Assembly: GCF_016902415.1 (NCBI RefSeq)
Contig: NZ_JACJLV010000001.1
Coordinates: forward strand, 62,001-126,000
Source: Mordavella massiliensis
GTDB lineage: Bacteria > Bacillota > Clostridia > Lachnospirales > Lachnospiraceae
Reading direction: 5' to 3'
DNA length: 64,000 nucleotides
The translations under genes were made by a program, and so were the position numbers. Within the stretch, counting starts at the first letter, position 1. Every line of letters begins with the position of its first letter. Below the pieces are notes generated by a model, which saw only the letters and a program-made list of their open reading frames with translations, did not search any database and was not told the origin of the DNA. Positions 27,374-36,113 of this stretch are shown in pieces.

Positions 27374-29125
27374 TTACGGGATTCTGCCAAAGCAGTAAAA
27401 GTGTTGCTGCCAATAATTCGTTTCGATTGAAGCGTAGGAAATCGGATCGCCACAGTGAATCATCATTCCATCGCCGACATAAATGCCGACATGAGAAGCT
27501 CCGGACGTATTGTAGGTTCCCTGGAAGAAAACCAGATCACCAGGTTTCGCTTCAGACGGCGGGATAATGTCACAGAGATTTTTGAGTCCGTTGGCAGTTT
27601 GTCTGCCGACGCTCCAGCCATTGCCGCAATTATTGATGACCCAACTCACAAAGCCAGAACAGTCAAAACTGGTGGATGGGGAAGAACCGCCCCAAACATA
27701 CGGATAGCCCAGATACTTTTCTGCTTCCCGTATCATATTGGCAAATGCGGTATCGGTCAGAGCTTCCCCTGGAATATCATAATCCGTATATTCTCCGCCA
27801 CCACCAGGTGCTGAAGAAATGTCATCGCCAAACAGGTAGGAGCGATTTCCCAGCGTTTCCAGCAACAGCTCATATCGTTCCATCTGATCTTCGGTTAAGC
27901 CAGCGGAACGAATCACATTGCCCAGTCCATAATTCCGCAAGGTGACATTGAGAATATAATACTCGTATTCGACTTCTACCTCGTACTCATATTCTTCTTC
28001 CCATGTTTCACCGGTTTCCGGGTCAGTGTGGGTTCGTGTGCCGGTTCTGGTTTCTGTCCGTGTGCGGATTTCAATTTCTTCCTCCAATATCAGTTCATAT
28101 TGCTGCTCAAACAGACTTTGCAACGTTGCCTGCACTTCTTCACGGGTATAATCCTCAAATATGACCGTCAGATATGAAGCAAGCTCATAAGGGTTGTGCC
28201 CGATTTCATCCAGAGAGTAACGATACTCGTCATATCCCGGATGGGTGGATTCAATATTATCCACCTGACTCCGCAAATCATTTTCCAAAGCCGTATAATC
28301 TTCATCTACGCCCAGAATGTCCTCGTCTTCCGCAGTAAAGGAAGTACCAAGAACAACCTGAGTGCCGCCCTGGAACATGGTAGAACAGGCAGAGAACATT
28401 CCGGACACCACCATAAACAGCAGAGCCAGTGCCAGTACCCAAAGAAGCACCGTTTTATGGGATACACAAAAATCTGTGATCTTCTGCGTTACCGTTTTTG
28501 TCCCCTTTGCAGTCTTTTCTGCACCTTTTGCAGTGGCTTTTCCGCCTTTCCCGGCTCGTGCGGCGGCATATTCCTTTTTGATATTGTGCTTTTGCCGCCA
28601 GCGGAAAACGGGATTCGAGGAAGCGTCCGGATTCTCTTTTTTGAACTTTTCAAACAGAGCGTTGACATTTGCCTTATCAGATTTTCCGACCAGTTTTTCC
28701 GCCTTGTCATAGGCTTTCAGCTTATGGCTGTATGCAGCATGGCTGGCAACATGATAAGCAGTTTCTGCCCCCAATTCCGTCTGGTGGGCTGCCTGAACGC
28801 CCACATTATCATCTTCATATTTGGAGATGGATTTGTGGGCGGTAGCAGACAGCGTATCTACCGGAGCACGAGTTGCAACCCGTTTGATACTGGAAGGCTT
28901 CGGCGGAATTTCTTCTGATTTTGCCTTGTCAAATCGCAGTTTTTTCGTCCGGTCAGCAGATATATCCGATTCCTGCCGCAGTTTCCGGTGCTTCTTCGGA
29001 GTGAGCCTGTCCACCGCCTTTTCTGCCTTTGTTGCGGCTTTATCCGCCTTCCCGGCAGCTTTTTTCACGGCATCACTGGACAGATCATCTTCGGTAAATT
29101 GAAGGCGGGTAGGTCGTTTCACCAT
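27374..29125 (-). CDS. CD1108-family cell-wall hydrolase, NlpC/P60 (C40) peptidase
   Basis: 583 residues. A long basic cytoplasmic N-terminal part, one membrane helix near 223-245 (TVLLWVLALALLFMVVSGMF), an extracellular helical region and a C-terminal NlpC/P60 domain. Catalytic Cys is in SFDCSGFVSWV, His in ASHVGIYVGDG and a third polar site near MIHCGD. It opens peptidoglycan locally for the conjugation channel (VirB1-like role). Lies directly behind the VirB4-like gene. Confidence 0.9.
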   Translation of the reverse strand: MVKRPTRLQFTEDDLSSDAVKKAAGKADKAATKAEKAVDRLTPKKHRKLRQESDISADRTKKLRFDKAKSEEIPPKPSSIKRVATRAPVDTLSATAHKSISKYEDDNVGVQAAHQTELGAETAYHVASHAAYSHKLKAYDKAEKLVGKSDKANVNALFEKFKKENPDASSNPVFRWRQKHNIKKEYAAARAGKGGKATAKGAEKTAKGTKTVTQKITDFCVSHKTVLLWVLALALLFMVVSGMFSACSTMFQGGTQVVLGTSFTAEDEDILGVDEDYTALENDLRSQVDNIESTHPGYDEYRYSLDEIGHNPYELASYLTVIFEDYTREEVQATLQSLFEQQYELILEEEIEIRTRTETRTGTRTHTDPETGETWEEEYEYEVEVEYEYYILNVTLRNYGLGNVIRSAGLTEDQMERYELLLETLGNRSYLFGDDISSAPGGGGEYTDYDIPGEALTDTAFANMIREAEKYLGYPYVWGGSSPSTSFDCSGFVSWVINNCGNGWSVGRQTANGLKNLCDIIPPSEAKPGDLVFFQGTYNTSGASHVGIYVGDGMMIHCGDPISYASIETNYWQQHFYCFGRIP

Positions 29126-29128
29126 AAA

Positions 29129-31516
29129 TTACCCCTCCTTCTCTTTGGAAACCTCGGACAATTTTGTGGTCATGATACGGTACAGTTCAATATCCTTCGG
29201 GAAGTGGTCAACAAACGGCAGAATCACATTACCGTAAAACAGAAGCCCTTCTCCTTCACCGGAGTTTGTGACATAAGAAAGCTGATGCGGAGAGATATTC
29301 AAACGCTGTGCCAGAATAGCTCTGTCCTCGCTTGCCTGATTGAGCATATAGATGAAATCTGAGTTTTCCAGAATGTTGGCGATTTCCGGACTGCGAAGCA
29401 AGTCTTTTACGTTCTGGGTAATGCCTGTAGGAATGCCACCCCACTTTCTGAATCTCTTCCAGATTTCAATGGAATAGGTCGCAGTCTGCTCTTCTTTCAG
29501 GAGCAAATGGAACTCGTCAATATAATACCGGGTGGATTTTCCGGCATTGCGGTTCTGAGTGACACGTCCCCAGACCTGATCCTGTACGACAAGCATACCA
29601 ATCTTTTTCAGCTGATTGCCCAATTCTTTGATGTCATAGCATACCAGGCGGTTCTGAATATCCACATTAGTCCGGTGGTTGAACACATTAAGGGAGCCTT
29701 TGACATAGATTTCAAGTGCAGTCGCAACATGACGGGCTTCCTTTTCATCCTGTTTCAGCAGGGCATTGTACAAATCCTCCAAAATCGGCATATTTTCCGG
29801 TTTCGGGTCATCAAAATACCGCTGGTAAATCTGATGCACACAGCGGTCAATAACTGTCTTTTCCACCGGCTGTAAACCGTCCTTACTGCCCACAATCAGC
29901 TCACAGAGCGACAGAATAAAATCAGCTTTCAGTGCCACCGGATTATCGTCCTCTGAATAATTGAGGTTAATATCCATCGGATTGATATAGTTGGTGCTGG
30001 AAGAGCTGATTTTTACCACCTGTCCCCGGAATTTCTGAACCAGTGCGGTATATTCTGCTTCCGGATCGCAGATGATAACGTCATCATCTGTTACCAGAAA
30101 GGCATTGGTGATTTCACGCTTTGCACTGAAGGACTTACCGGAACCAGGAGTACCCAGAATCAATCCATTCGGATTCTTCAGCTTTTTCCTGTCCACCATA
30201 ATCAGGTTGTTAGACAGTGCGTTCAAACCATAGTAGAGCGTTTCGCCGTCGCTCTGGAACAGTTCCTGCGTGGTGAACGGAACGAAGATTGCTGCGGAAC
30301 TGGTAGTCAGCCCCCGGCGAATCTCAATCAGGTTATGGGCAAGGGGCAGACTGCTCATCACTCCCTGTTCCTGCTGAAAGTCCAGCCGCCGCAGATTGCA
30401 GTTGTGCTTCTGAGCAATGCTCTGAGCCTGAAACACATTGTTTTCCAGTTCCTGCTCAGTGCGTCCGGTATTCATAACAAGGAACGTCACCATGAACATA
30501 CGCTCATTCTGGCTTTGCAGCTCTTTTAGGAGTGCTTTCGCATCCTTCCCATAAGTTGCAAGGTCGCTCGGAAGAATATCCATATCATATCCGGCACGAA
30601 CCGCCTTCTTCTGTTCCTCAATTTTACTGCGGTCAAGCTCTGTGATTGTCCGCTTGATACTTTTAATAGCGGCGGTCTGATCTACCGACTGGATGTGCAT
30701 GGTTACAATCTGGCTGGACTCCATATCCAAAAAGTCTGCCAGCATCCGGTCGCTGAGATCGGATGCCGTAATGGAAAGAAAGGACATGGAGCCGTACAGA
30801 CTGCCCATCTGAAACGTGCGGTTATTTTTAAATACAAAAGCAGTGGGAGCAATAAAATCCTTGACGGAAAGCCCGGATTCCACCAGCCACTTCCAGTCAA
30901 AAAAGAACTTATCGTCGTCCCCCATGTGGAACATAGAATGCATGAGCCGCAGACGTTCCTTTCCGTCCAGTGCATTGGCAATGACTCCCAACCGGCGGAA
31001 ATTGTTGAGCAAATCATTCTCAATATGAGTAAGTCTCGGCTTTGCCTGACGCATGGACTCTGCTTCGATACCGAAAGTCAGATATTTTGTTTTTGTCAGA
31101 CCATTATTACCCTGAGAAAGCTGCTTTTTCAGCATCTGGCTGTATTCTGCCCGCACGGAATTAAAGTCATCTTTTTTGAATGGGATACGGACGCTTTTTT
31201 CAAAGCTCTCCGCATCGGTACTCATATTCATGAAGGACAATTCAAAATGGATGGAGCTGTCAAAAAAGTTGAGAAAACTGCACCATTCATCGAAGATGGC
31301 TGTTTTATCTTCCTGCTGTGCCAGCTGATAGTTGATGTCCTGAAACTGAATGGTTTTGGTGTAGTAGCTGTCTGTCACACGGCAAATCCCATCCGGAAAC
31401 ATCCGCTGAAACGGGATAGACTGCTGGGCTGTCTGCGGAATCCCGTTATCCTTTTTCGCCCGTTCAATCACAGCTTTAATTTCTCTCTGCTGTTTTCTGC
31501 TGAGATGAGTGGGCAT
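29129..31516 (-). CDS. VirB4-like conjugation ATPase
   Basis: 795 residues from MPTHLSRKQQREIKAVIERAKK. The ATPase core has Walker A LGTPGSGKSFSAKRE, Walker B-like DDVIICDPEAEY, and the C-terminal TraG/VirB4 region YYIDEFHLLLKEEQTATYSIEIWKRFRKWGGIPTGITQNVKDLL. It powers substrate transfer and pilus-like assembly at the membrane. Its start lies inside the end of the PrgI gene, a common arrangement that keeps PrgI and VirB4 levels equal. Confidence 0.94.
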   Translation of the reverse strand: MPTHLSRKQQREIKAVIERAKKDNGIPQTAQQSIPFQRMFPDGICRVTDSYYTKTIQFQDINYQLAQQEDKTAIFDEWCSFLNFFDSSIHFELSFMNMSTDAESFEKSVRIPFKKDDFNSVRAEYSQMLKKQLSQGNNGLTKTKYLTFGIEAESMRQAKPRLTHIENDLLNNFRRLGVIANALDGKERLRLMHSMFHMGDDDKFFFDWKWLVESGLSVKDFIAPTAFVFKNNRTFQMGSLYGSMSFLSITASDLSDRMLADFLDMESSQIVTMHIQSVDQTAAIKSIKRTITELDRSKIEEQKKAVRAGYDMDILPSDLATYGKDAKALLKELQSQNERMFMVTFLVMNTGRTEQELENNVFQAQSIAQKHNCNLRRLDFQQEQGVMSSLPLAHNLIEIRRGLTTSSAAIFVPFTTQELFQSDGETLYYGLNALSNNLIMVDRKKLKNPNGLILGTPGSGKSFSAKREITNAFLVTDDDVIICDPEAEYTALVQKFRGQVVKISSSSTNYINPMDINLNYSEDDNPVALKADFILSLCELIVGSKDGLQPVEKTVIDRCVHQIYQRYFDDPKPENMPILEDLYNALLKQDEKEARHVATALEIYVKGSLNVFNHRTNVDIQNRLVCYDIKELGNQLKKIGMLVVQDQVWGRVTQNRNAGKSTRYYIDEFHLLLKEEQTATYSIEIWKRFRKWGGIPTGITQNVKDLLRSPEIANILENSDFIYMLNQASEDRAILAQRLNISPHQLSYVTNSGEGEGLLFYGNVILPFVDHFPKDIELYRIMTTKLSEVSKEKEG

Positions 31517-31910
31517 TTTTATTTCTCTTTCCTTTGTTTTCTTTCTTAAAAACAATTCGTTCTACCTCCTTTTCGAGCTGATACTGACGGATCAGCACTT
31601 CATAATAGTTATCCGTCTTGTACGGTCGGATTTTGGGACGAACAAATTTCGCCTGAATAAAATGACGTGCAATAACCTCAAGCGGCTGACCATCCTTTTC
31701 GTACATGGCAAGGAAAAACAACGGGAGCATGATGATGATCATGCCCAGCGCCGCCAGACTGACATTACCGGCAGATTTGAGCAGAAAGAAAAACGGCACT
31801 CCAATGAGCGCCGCTGTCCCAAAACAAATAAGCTGTCGTTTTGTCAGATTAAAAAACACCTTAGATTTCACCCTCGTCAGGTCACGAGGAACGGGGATAT
31901 ATGCTGCCAA
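31476..31910 (-). CDS. PrgI family membrane protein
   Basis: 144 residues, start MAAYIPVPRDLTRVKSKVF. Two close membrane helices (about 28-45 and 50-68), then a basic cytoplasmic tail. PrgI/VirB3-like proteins join VirB4 at the inner membrane. It overlaps the VirB4 start by about 40 bases. Confidence 0.9.
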   Translation of the reverse strand: MAAYIPVPRDLTRVKSKVFFNLTKRQLICFGTAALIGVPFFFLLKSAGNVSLAALGMIIIMLPLFFLAMYEKDGQPLEVIARHFIQAKFVRPKIRPYKTDNYYEVLIRQYQLEKEVERIVFKKENKGKRNKNAHSSQQKTAERN

Positions 31911-32462
31911 CTATACCACCTCCATTTCCGGCAGTTGCACACTGTCTGGAGCTTCATTTCCCCAAACATCCCAACCTTCTGTTTTTTGTCGTGCAAACAG
32001 TTCAATACGTGGAACATTTCCCATCAGTTCTACAATCTTTTCCCTGGTTATATCAGGTTTTTTACTATGCTGTTCAATCGGAGAAATGATAAACTGGTGT
32101 ACTGATGCAGAACTGCGTTTTGGCTTTCCCCTCTTTGCCAGCAGACATACTTCTGCATTTCCTCTTGTCCAGAATCCCAGTCCGTAAAACCATGAAGGGC
32201 TTTTCTTATTCTGTTTCAGCCACACAAACGCTACTGTCTTGTACTCAAATCCCCATGCTTTAATGAGCTTTAATGCTTCCGGTAACATTGGAAAGGTAGC
32301 CCATAAGAATAAAGCACAATCTTTATCTGCCAAATCTGTCACCGGTAAAGCACAAATATCATTGATGTTCATTGTTGCATAGTGCTTTTCAGCTGCCCCC
32401 TGTAAACGTTTCTGATCATATCTCCACGGAGGATCTGCATAAATTATTTTGTATTTTTTCAT
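31911..32462 (-). CDS. MT-A70 family adenine methyltransferase
   Basis: 183 residues from MKKYKIIYADPPWRYDQ; the catalytic motif ADPPW is DPPW, typical of N6-adenine methylases. The rest (FLWATFPMLPEALKLIKAWGFEYKTVAFVWLKQNK, then the GNAEVCLLAKRGK motif) is a compact MT-A70 domain with no separate recognition domain. It stands between VirB6-like and PrgI, where backbone ICEs usually have none. Likely modifies ICE DNA to avoid host restriction, or regulates; inference. Confidence 0.9.
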   Translation of the reverse strand: MKKYKIIYADPPWRYDQKRLQGAAEKHYATMNINDICALPVTDLADKDCALFLWATFPMLPEALKLIKAWGFEYKTVAFVWLKQNKKSPSWFYGLGFWTRGNAEVCLLAKRGKPKRSSASVHQFIISPIEQHSKKPDITREKIVELMGNVPRIELFARQKTEGWDVWGNEAPDSVQLPEMEVV

Positions 32463-32472
32463 ACCGACCTCC

Positions 32473-33339
32473 TTAATGAGCATTGAATACGCTTTTGGCA
32501 AGCGTACCTGTTTTAAACAAAGTGAAGCAAAGCAGTACGGTGTAACCCATAACACCCCAAATATCTGCGATAATATCGTCCGAAAATGCTACGCTCTGTA
32601 CCAACACCGCATAAATAGCGACGCAGACCAGAATCAGAAATCCCTGGAAGCCGAGAGCCAGCAGTGAACGGAGATAATTCTGTCCAAGCTGATTCTGTTC
32701 CCGGTTCGCAAAGGTGGCAAACGGAATCGGAGCAAGGCTCACCATTAAATAAATTTCAATCATTCTTCCGTAGACGATAATGAAAATGATGATAGAAAGG
32801 GCATACATCGTGATCTGCACAACAAAAGATTGCAGTAATAAACCGATCAGCGGACCCAAATCCATTCCCTGAAGTGTTTCCTCCAGTGCTTCCAAGCCGG
32901 AAGCATCTATGGCTGTGTCACCGGCTATGATGCCGCCGCTGGCGTTTATCACGTGTTGTGCCACATCGAAAACTGCCATTGTAATATTGAATGTGTTCGT
33001 GATTAACATGACCGCAACGAAAGTTTTGAAAATCCATTTGAAGAAAATCCAGGTTTCAAAATTTGCCAGATTGTTGTGGTCAATAATCAGCTGAATCAGC
33101 TCATAGCAGGCAATGAAGGTTAAAATCAAGCCTGCTATGGGAATAATCACTGATTCGGAGATGTTTCGAACCATAGCAAAAATTTCCGGAGAAAAGCTCT
33201 CCGGCGTTCTGCCCACGGAGGTTGCTATCTCGCCAACCTGGTTGTTGACGGACTCAAACATCCCCGACAGATTTCCCATAATAGCTCCGATGAGCATTTC
33301 TTTCAGCCAGTCTGTGATCTGTTGGAGTATGCTGTCCAA
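32473..33339 (-). CDS. VirB6/TrbL-like membrane protein (CD1112 family)
   Basis: 288 residues with six or more membrane helices, start MDSILQQITDWLKEMLIGAIMG. Hydrophobic blocks include VIIPIAGLILTFIACYELIQLI, FFKWIFKTFVAVMLITNTFN and the paired helices near 170-200 and 240-275. It is the polytopic channel component of the mating complex. Follows Maff2 and precedes the MT-A70 gene. Confidence 0.9.
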   Translation of the reverse strand: MDSILQQITDWLKEMLIGAIMGNLSGMFESVNNQVGEIATSVGRTPESFSPEIFAMVRNISESVIIPIAGLILTFIACYELIQLIIDHNNLANFETWIFFKWIFKTFVAVMLITNTFNITMAVFDVAQHVINASGGIIAGDTAIDASGLEALEETLQGMDLGPLIGLLLQSFVVQITMYALSIIIFIIVYGRMIEIYLMVSLAPIPFATFANREQNQLGQNYLRSLLALGFQGFLILVCVAIYAVLVQSVAFSDDIIADIWGVMGYTVLLCFTLFKTGTLAKSVFNAH

Positions 33340-33362
33340 AGGCGATTACCTCCTTTTGCGAA

Positions 33363-33578
33363 TTAACCAAATAATCCGGAAAGCAGCGGAACCAGTGTGA
33401 TACCAATCAGGGCAACACCGCCGCCTGCCATCAACTGTTTCATGCCCTGGGATTTAGCCCCGGGATTGTCATTGCCGTAGCCCTCAAGCAAGTTAATTGC
33501 ACCCCAGATACCAAGACCGGCGCCGAGAGCCACTACCAAAGTCTGAAGAACGGTTACTGCTTCATTAAAAAAACTCAT
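33363..33578 (-). CDS. Maff2 family protein, copy 1
   Basis: 71 residues, MSFFNEAVTVLQTLVVALG. Two membrane helices enclose the core GYGNDNPGAKSQGMKQLMAGGG. The small two-helix form recalls pilin-like VirB2 subunits, but this is analogy. It is nearly identical to copy 2 and close to copy 3; differences cluster at the N-terminus. Confidence 0.9.
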   Translation of the reverse strand: MSFFNEAVTVLQTLVVALGAGLGIWGAINLLEGYGNDNPGAKSQGMKQLMAGGGVALIGITLVPLLSGLFG

Positions 33579-33590
33579 ATGGTTTCCTCC

Positions 33591-34211
33591 TTATCGTGAT
33601 AGAAATTCCGTTGAAATTTGCCTGTTTTCATTAGTCAGCTGTACAAGACGGTGGGCGATTCTTCGTATGTCCGGATTCCGTTCTGAGCAGATCAAAGCCC
33701 TTTCTTCCAGACTGCTGCTGAGAAACGTGTCCATCAAATACTCCACATAATCTTTTTGATGAATTGCTTCTAAATACCTGGAATCAATCTCATCATCCGG
33801 ATTTTCCGGGGCATACCTTGCCAACCATTCTTGCAGTTGACTGTGATAGCGGGTCAGCACCCCATAGGTGTAACGTTCCCGCTGTTTTGCAATCTGAACT
33901 GCTGTAGCTGTTCGTTTCGGTAAAACATACGGAACATGAGTGTCATATTGAAGCCCGAAATCTGCGGCAATTCTTTCTGCCGCTTCTTTATTGCCGATTT
34001 GAAATAAGCAGGCAACAAAATCGATCACATCACCTGTCGCACCACATCCAAAGCAATAATAATAATCATCGTTCAGTTTCAGGCTGGGAGATTGATCGGA
34101 GTGGAATGGACATTTTGCCATTCCACCCCGCTTAACCTCAATCCCGTAATGTTCTGCGGCAGCTTTTGTAGTAACAGACTGTTTTACCACTTCAAATACA
34201 GACTGTTCCAT
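33591..34211 (-). CDS. CHC2 zinc-finger protein (primase-like)
   Basis: 206 residues. The zinc finger is CPFHSDQSPSLKLNDDYYYCFGCGATGDVIDFV, with C, H, C, C ligands, as in the N-terminal domain of DnaG-type primases. There is no Toprim domain, so it is a partner or a truncated primase form. ICEs of this type carry it near Maff2; a role in lagging-strand synthesis after transfer is likely but not shown. Confidence 0.88.
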   Translation of the reverse strand: MEQSVFEVVKQSVTTKAAAEHYGIEVKRGGMAKCPFHSDQSPSLKLNDDYYYCFGCGATGDVIDFVACLFQIGNKEAAERIAADFGLQYDTHVPYVLPKRTATAVQIAKQRERYTYGVLTRYHSQLQEWLARYAPENPDDEIDSRYLEAIHQKDYVEYLMDTFLSSSLEERALICSERNPDIRRIAHRLVQLTNENRQISTEFLSR

Positions 34212-34247
34212 CGACCATCTCCTCCTGACACCCGAACCCCGAATCTC

Positions 34248-34463
34248 TTAACCGAACAGACCGGAGAGAAGCGGAACCAGCGTGATACCAATCAGGGCAA
34301 CACCGCCGCCTGCCATCAACTGTTTCATGCCCTGGGATTTAGCTCCGGGATTGTCATTGCCGTAGCCCTCAAGCAAGTTAATTGCACCCCAGATACCAAG
34401 ACCTGCACCGAGAGCCACTACCAAAGTCTGAAGAACCGTTACTGCCGAGTTGAAAAATTCCAT
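34248..34463 (-). CDS. Maff2 family protein, copy 2
   Basis: 71 residues, MEFFNSAVTVLQTLVVALG; the rest equals copy 1 except near the N-terminus. Copies 1 and 2 flank the CHC2 gene, which shows a duplication that also moved or enclosed the primase-like gene, or gene conversion between copies. Confidence 0.9.
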   Translation of the reverse strand: MEFFNSAVTVLQTLVVALGAGLGIWGAINLLEGYGNDNPGAKSQGMKQLMAGGGVALIGITLVPLLSGLFG

Positions 34464-34612
34464 ACGTTTTCCTCCTGTGATAAAAAATAGATTGATGGTT
34501 GATTCCGCACTTTCGCCATGTGCACCTGCCGAAAGGATGCGGATATAAAAATAGCCAGATAACCGATAACAGTTACCTGACTATGTAAAGGCAGCAGAAC
34601 GCCGCCTGCGAT

Positions 34613-35287
34613 TTATATGTCACAGGAATTGAGTTTCCTGAATATTTCTGCTTCTCTGTTCAGTTGCGGCAGGGAAGCTGGCAATGGTTCAATCTCAAAA
34701 TGAACCGGCAATAAATTTTCCATTGTCAGCTTTTCCAGTATTTGTGCCTTTGAAATATCTCCCAGATTTCTAATACGGCATCCGGCACAAGTCCGAATCA
34801 GCAGTTCCCGAACCGTATGAATCTGATTTATTTTCAGTGCACGATATATTCTCGTTGGAAATGACAGTTCATAAATATCCTGATAAAAAAGATGCTCACT
34901 GCCGCAAATTCCTCTTCTCTGTCTATAGATTGTTTCTTCTTCAGCCAACTGATGGGTAAGATACTCAACATTGGCACAATAACCTTTCGTGATATAGGCA
35001 AACATCCGCCTGTTTCCATTCAAATCCCCCAGTGCACGGGAAATACACTGGCGCACTCTGTTCTCAGTCAGATGGTATTGTTCAGCTACCTGCCGCCGGC
35101 TTTTGTAATTCTCATAATATTCACGGATAAGAATCTGATTTCGTTCTGTCAGGTAGGAGAGAACATAGTTCAGCCCTTCAAGCTGATCCGCACTCAAATT
35201 TTCATAATCAATGTTTGTTCCCATTTCCTCATTCAGCGATAATTCTGTCAGCAGATTCGCAGGATACAATCTTTTTCTTCTTCCCAT
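34613..35287 (-). CDS. Sigma-like / RNA polymerase alpha-CTD-like regulator
   Basis: 224 residues from MGRRKRLYPANLLTEL. An HTH similar to sigma region 4 (LTERNQILIREYYENYKSRRQVAEQYHLTENRVRQCISRAL) is followed near residue 150 by LSFPTRIYRALKINQIHTVRELL, which resembles the helix-hairpin-helix of RNA polymerase alpha C-terminal domains. A regulator of ICE promoters is likely. It sits between Maff2 copies 2 and 3. Confidence 0.75.
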   Translation of the reverse strand: MGRRKRLYPANLLTELSLNEEMGTNIDYENLSADQLEGLNYVLSYLTERNQILIREYYENYKSRRQVAEQYHLTENRVRQCISRALGDLNGNRRMFAYITKGYCANVEYLTHQLAEEETIYRQRRGICGSEHLFYQDIYELSFPTRIYRALKINQIHTVRELLIRTCAGCRIRNLGDISKAQILEKLTMENLLPVHFEIEPLPASLPQLNREAEIFRKLNSCDI

Positions 35288-35367
35288 TTTTCGTTTCCTT
35301 TCTCGAATAATATTTGATATGTAACAGGCGGCTTTCACCGCCTGCCCAGGGATTTACTCTCCGGTAA

Positions 35368-35583
35368 TCAGGAAAACAGACCCGCAAGCAGAGGAACAAG
35401 TGTGGTTCCGATCAGAGCCACACCGCCGCCTGCCATCAACTGTTTCATGCCCTGGGATTTAGCCCCGGGATTGTCATTGCCGTAGCCCTCAAGCAAGTTA
35501 ATTGCACCCCAGATGCCAAGACCAGCACCGAGAGCAATAACCAAAATCTTCAAAACATCTACTGCGGAAGTGAAAAATTCCAT
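35368..35583 (-). CDS. Maff2 family protein, copy 3
   Basis: 71 residues, MEFFTSAVDVLKILVIALG ... GTTLVPLLAGLFS. The most diverged copy, yet the DNA for the central GYGNDNPGAKSQGMKQLMAGGG is nearly unchanged among all three. It stands just after a strong terminator, so its unit is probably transcribed separately. Confidence 0.9.
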   Translation of the reverse strand: MEFFTSAVDVLKILVIALGAGLGIWGAINLLEGYGNDNPGAKSQGMKQLMAGGGVALIGTTLVPLLAGLFS

Positions 35584-35623
35584 ATTGTAATCCTCCTGAA
35601 TCTGAAATCATGAACTTTGGGTA

Positions 35624-35666
35624 CAAAAAAAGCCTTCCGCTATACCGTTGTTTCGGTCGGAAGGCT
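35624..35666 (-). terminator. Strong terminator ahead of Maff2 copy 3
   Basis: Arms AGCCTTCCG (35631-35639) and CGGAAGGCT (35658-35666), with an inner ACCG/CGGT stem and a run of seven T on the minus strand. Ends the transcript arriving from VirD4 and the 106-residue gene. Confidence 0.85.
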
Positions 35667-35774
35667 GCTATTCGTTCTCATATTTTGTTTTCATGTTCAC
35701 CCTCTTTTTTATGCAGTCATATATATCACCACCACCTTTCGATTCTTTCATCCAAAAGATGAGATACACCAGAA

Positions 35775-36095
35775 CTACACCTCACTTTTGGCAAACTCCC
35801 GATACACCTTTTCATTTCTTGCCCGAAATGCACCCACAGTGCCTGTCGCTGCCAGTTCAGGGTAAGTTGCCTGCACTTTCTGTCTGCTGCGTCTGACCGT
35901 TTCAAACGCCGGAAAGCCTTTCTGCTCCAGCTTCATCAGAAAATCAGGTACAGTCAGCTGATACAGGTTAACGCCTTTTGCTGAGGAATAGTATCGCAAA
36001 ATTTCCAGATACAGAACATTGTCGCTGTTCCTTGCAGAAGCATTTTCCTCCAAAATCTGCTTCACCAGCGAAGATACTGCTTTCAAATCATGCAT
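35775..36095 (-). CDS. Hypothetical ICE protein behind VirD4
   Basis: 106 residues, MHDLKAVSSLVKQILEENASARNSDN. Soluble and helical, with a Lys/Arg-rich middle (FETVRRSRQKVQATYPEL) and FRARNEKVYREFAKSEV at the end. Length and position match the small protein that often follows VirD4 in these elements. It may bind DNA or VirD4; function unknown. Confidence 0.75.
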   Translation of the reverse strand: MHDLKAVSSLVKQILEENASARNSDNVLYLEILRYYSSAKGVNLYQLTVPDFLMKLEQKGFPAFETVRRSRQKVQATYPELAATGTVGAFRARNEKVYREFAKSEV

Positions 36096-36113
36096 CGAAA
36101 TCGCTCCTTTCCA

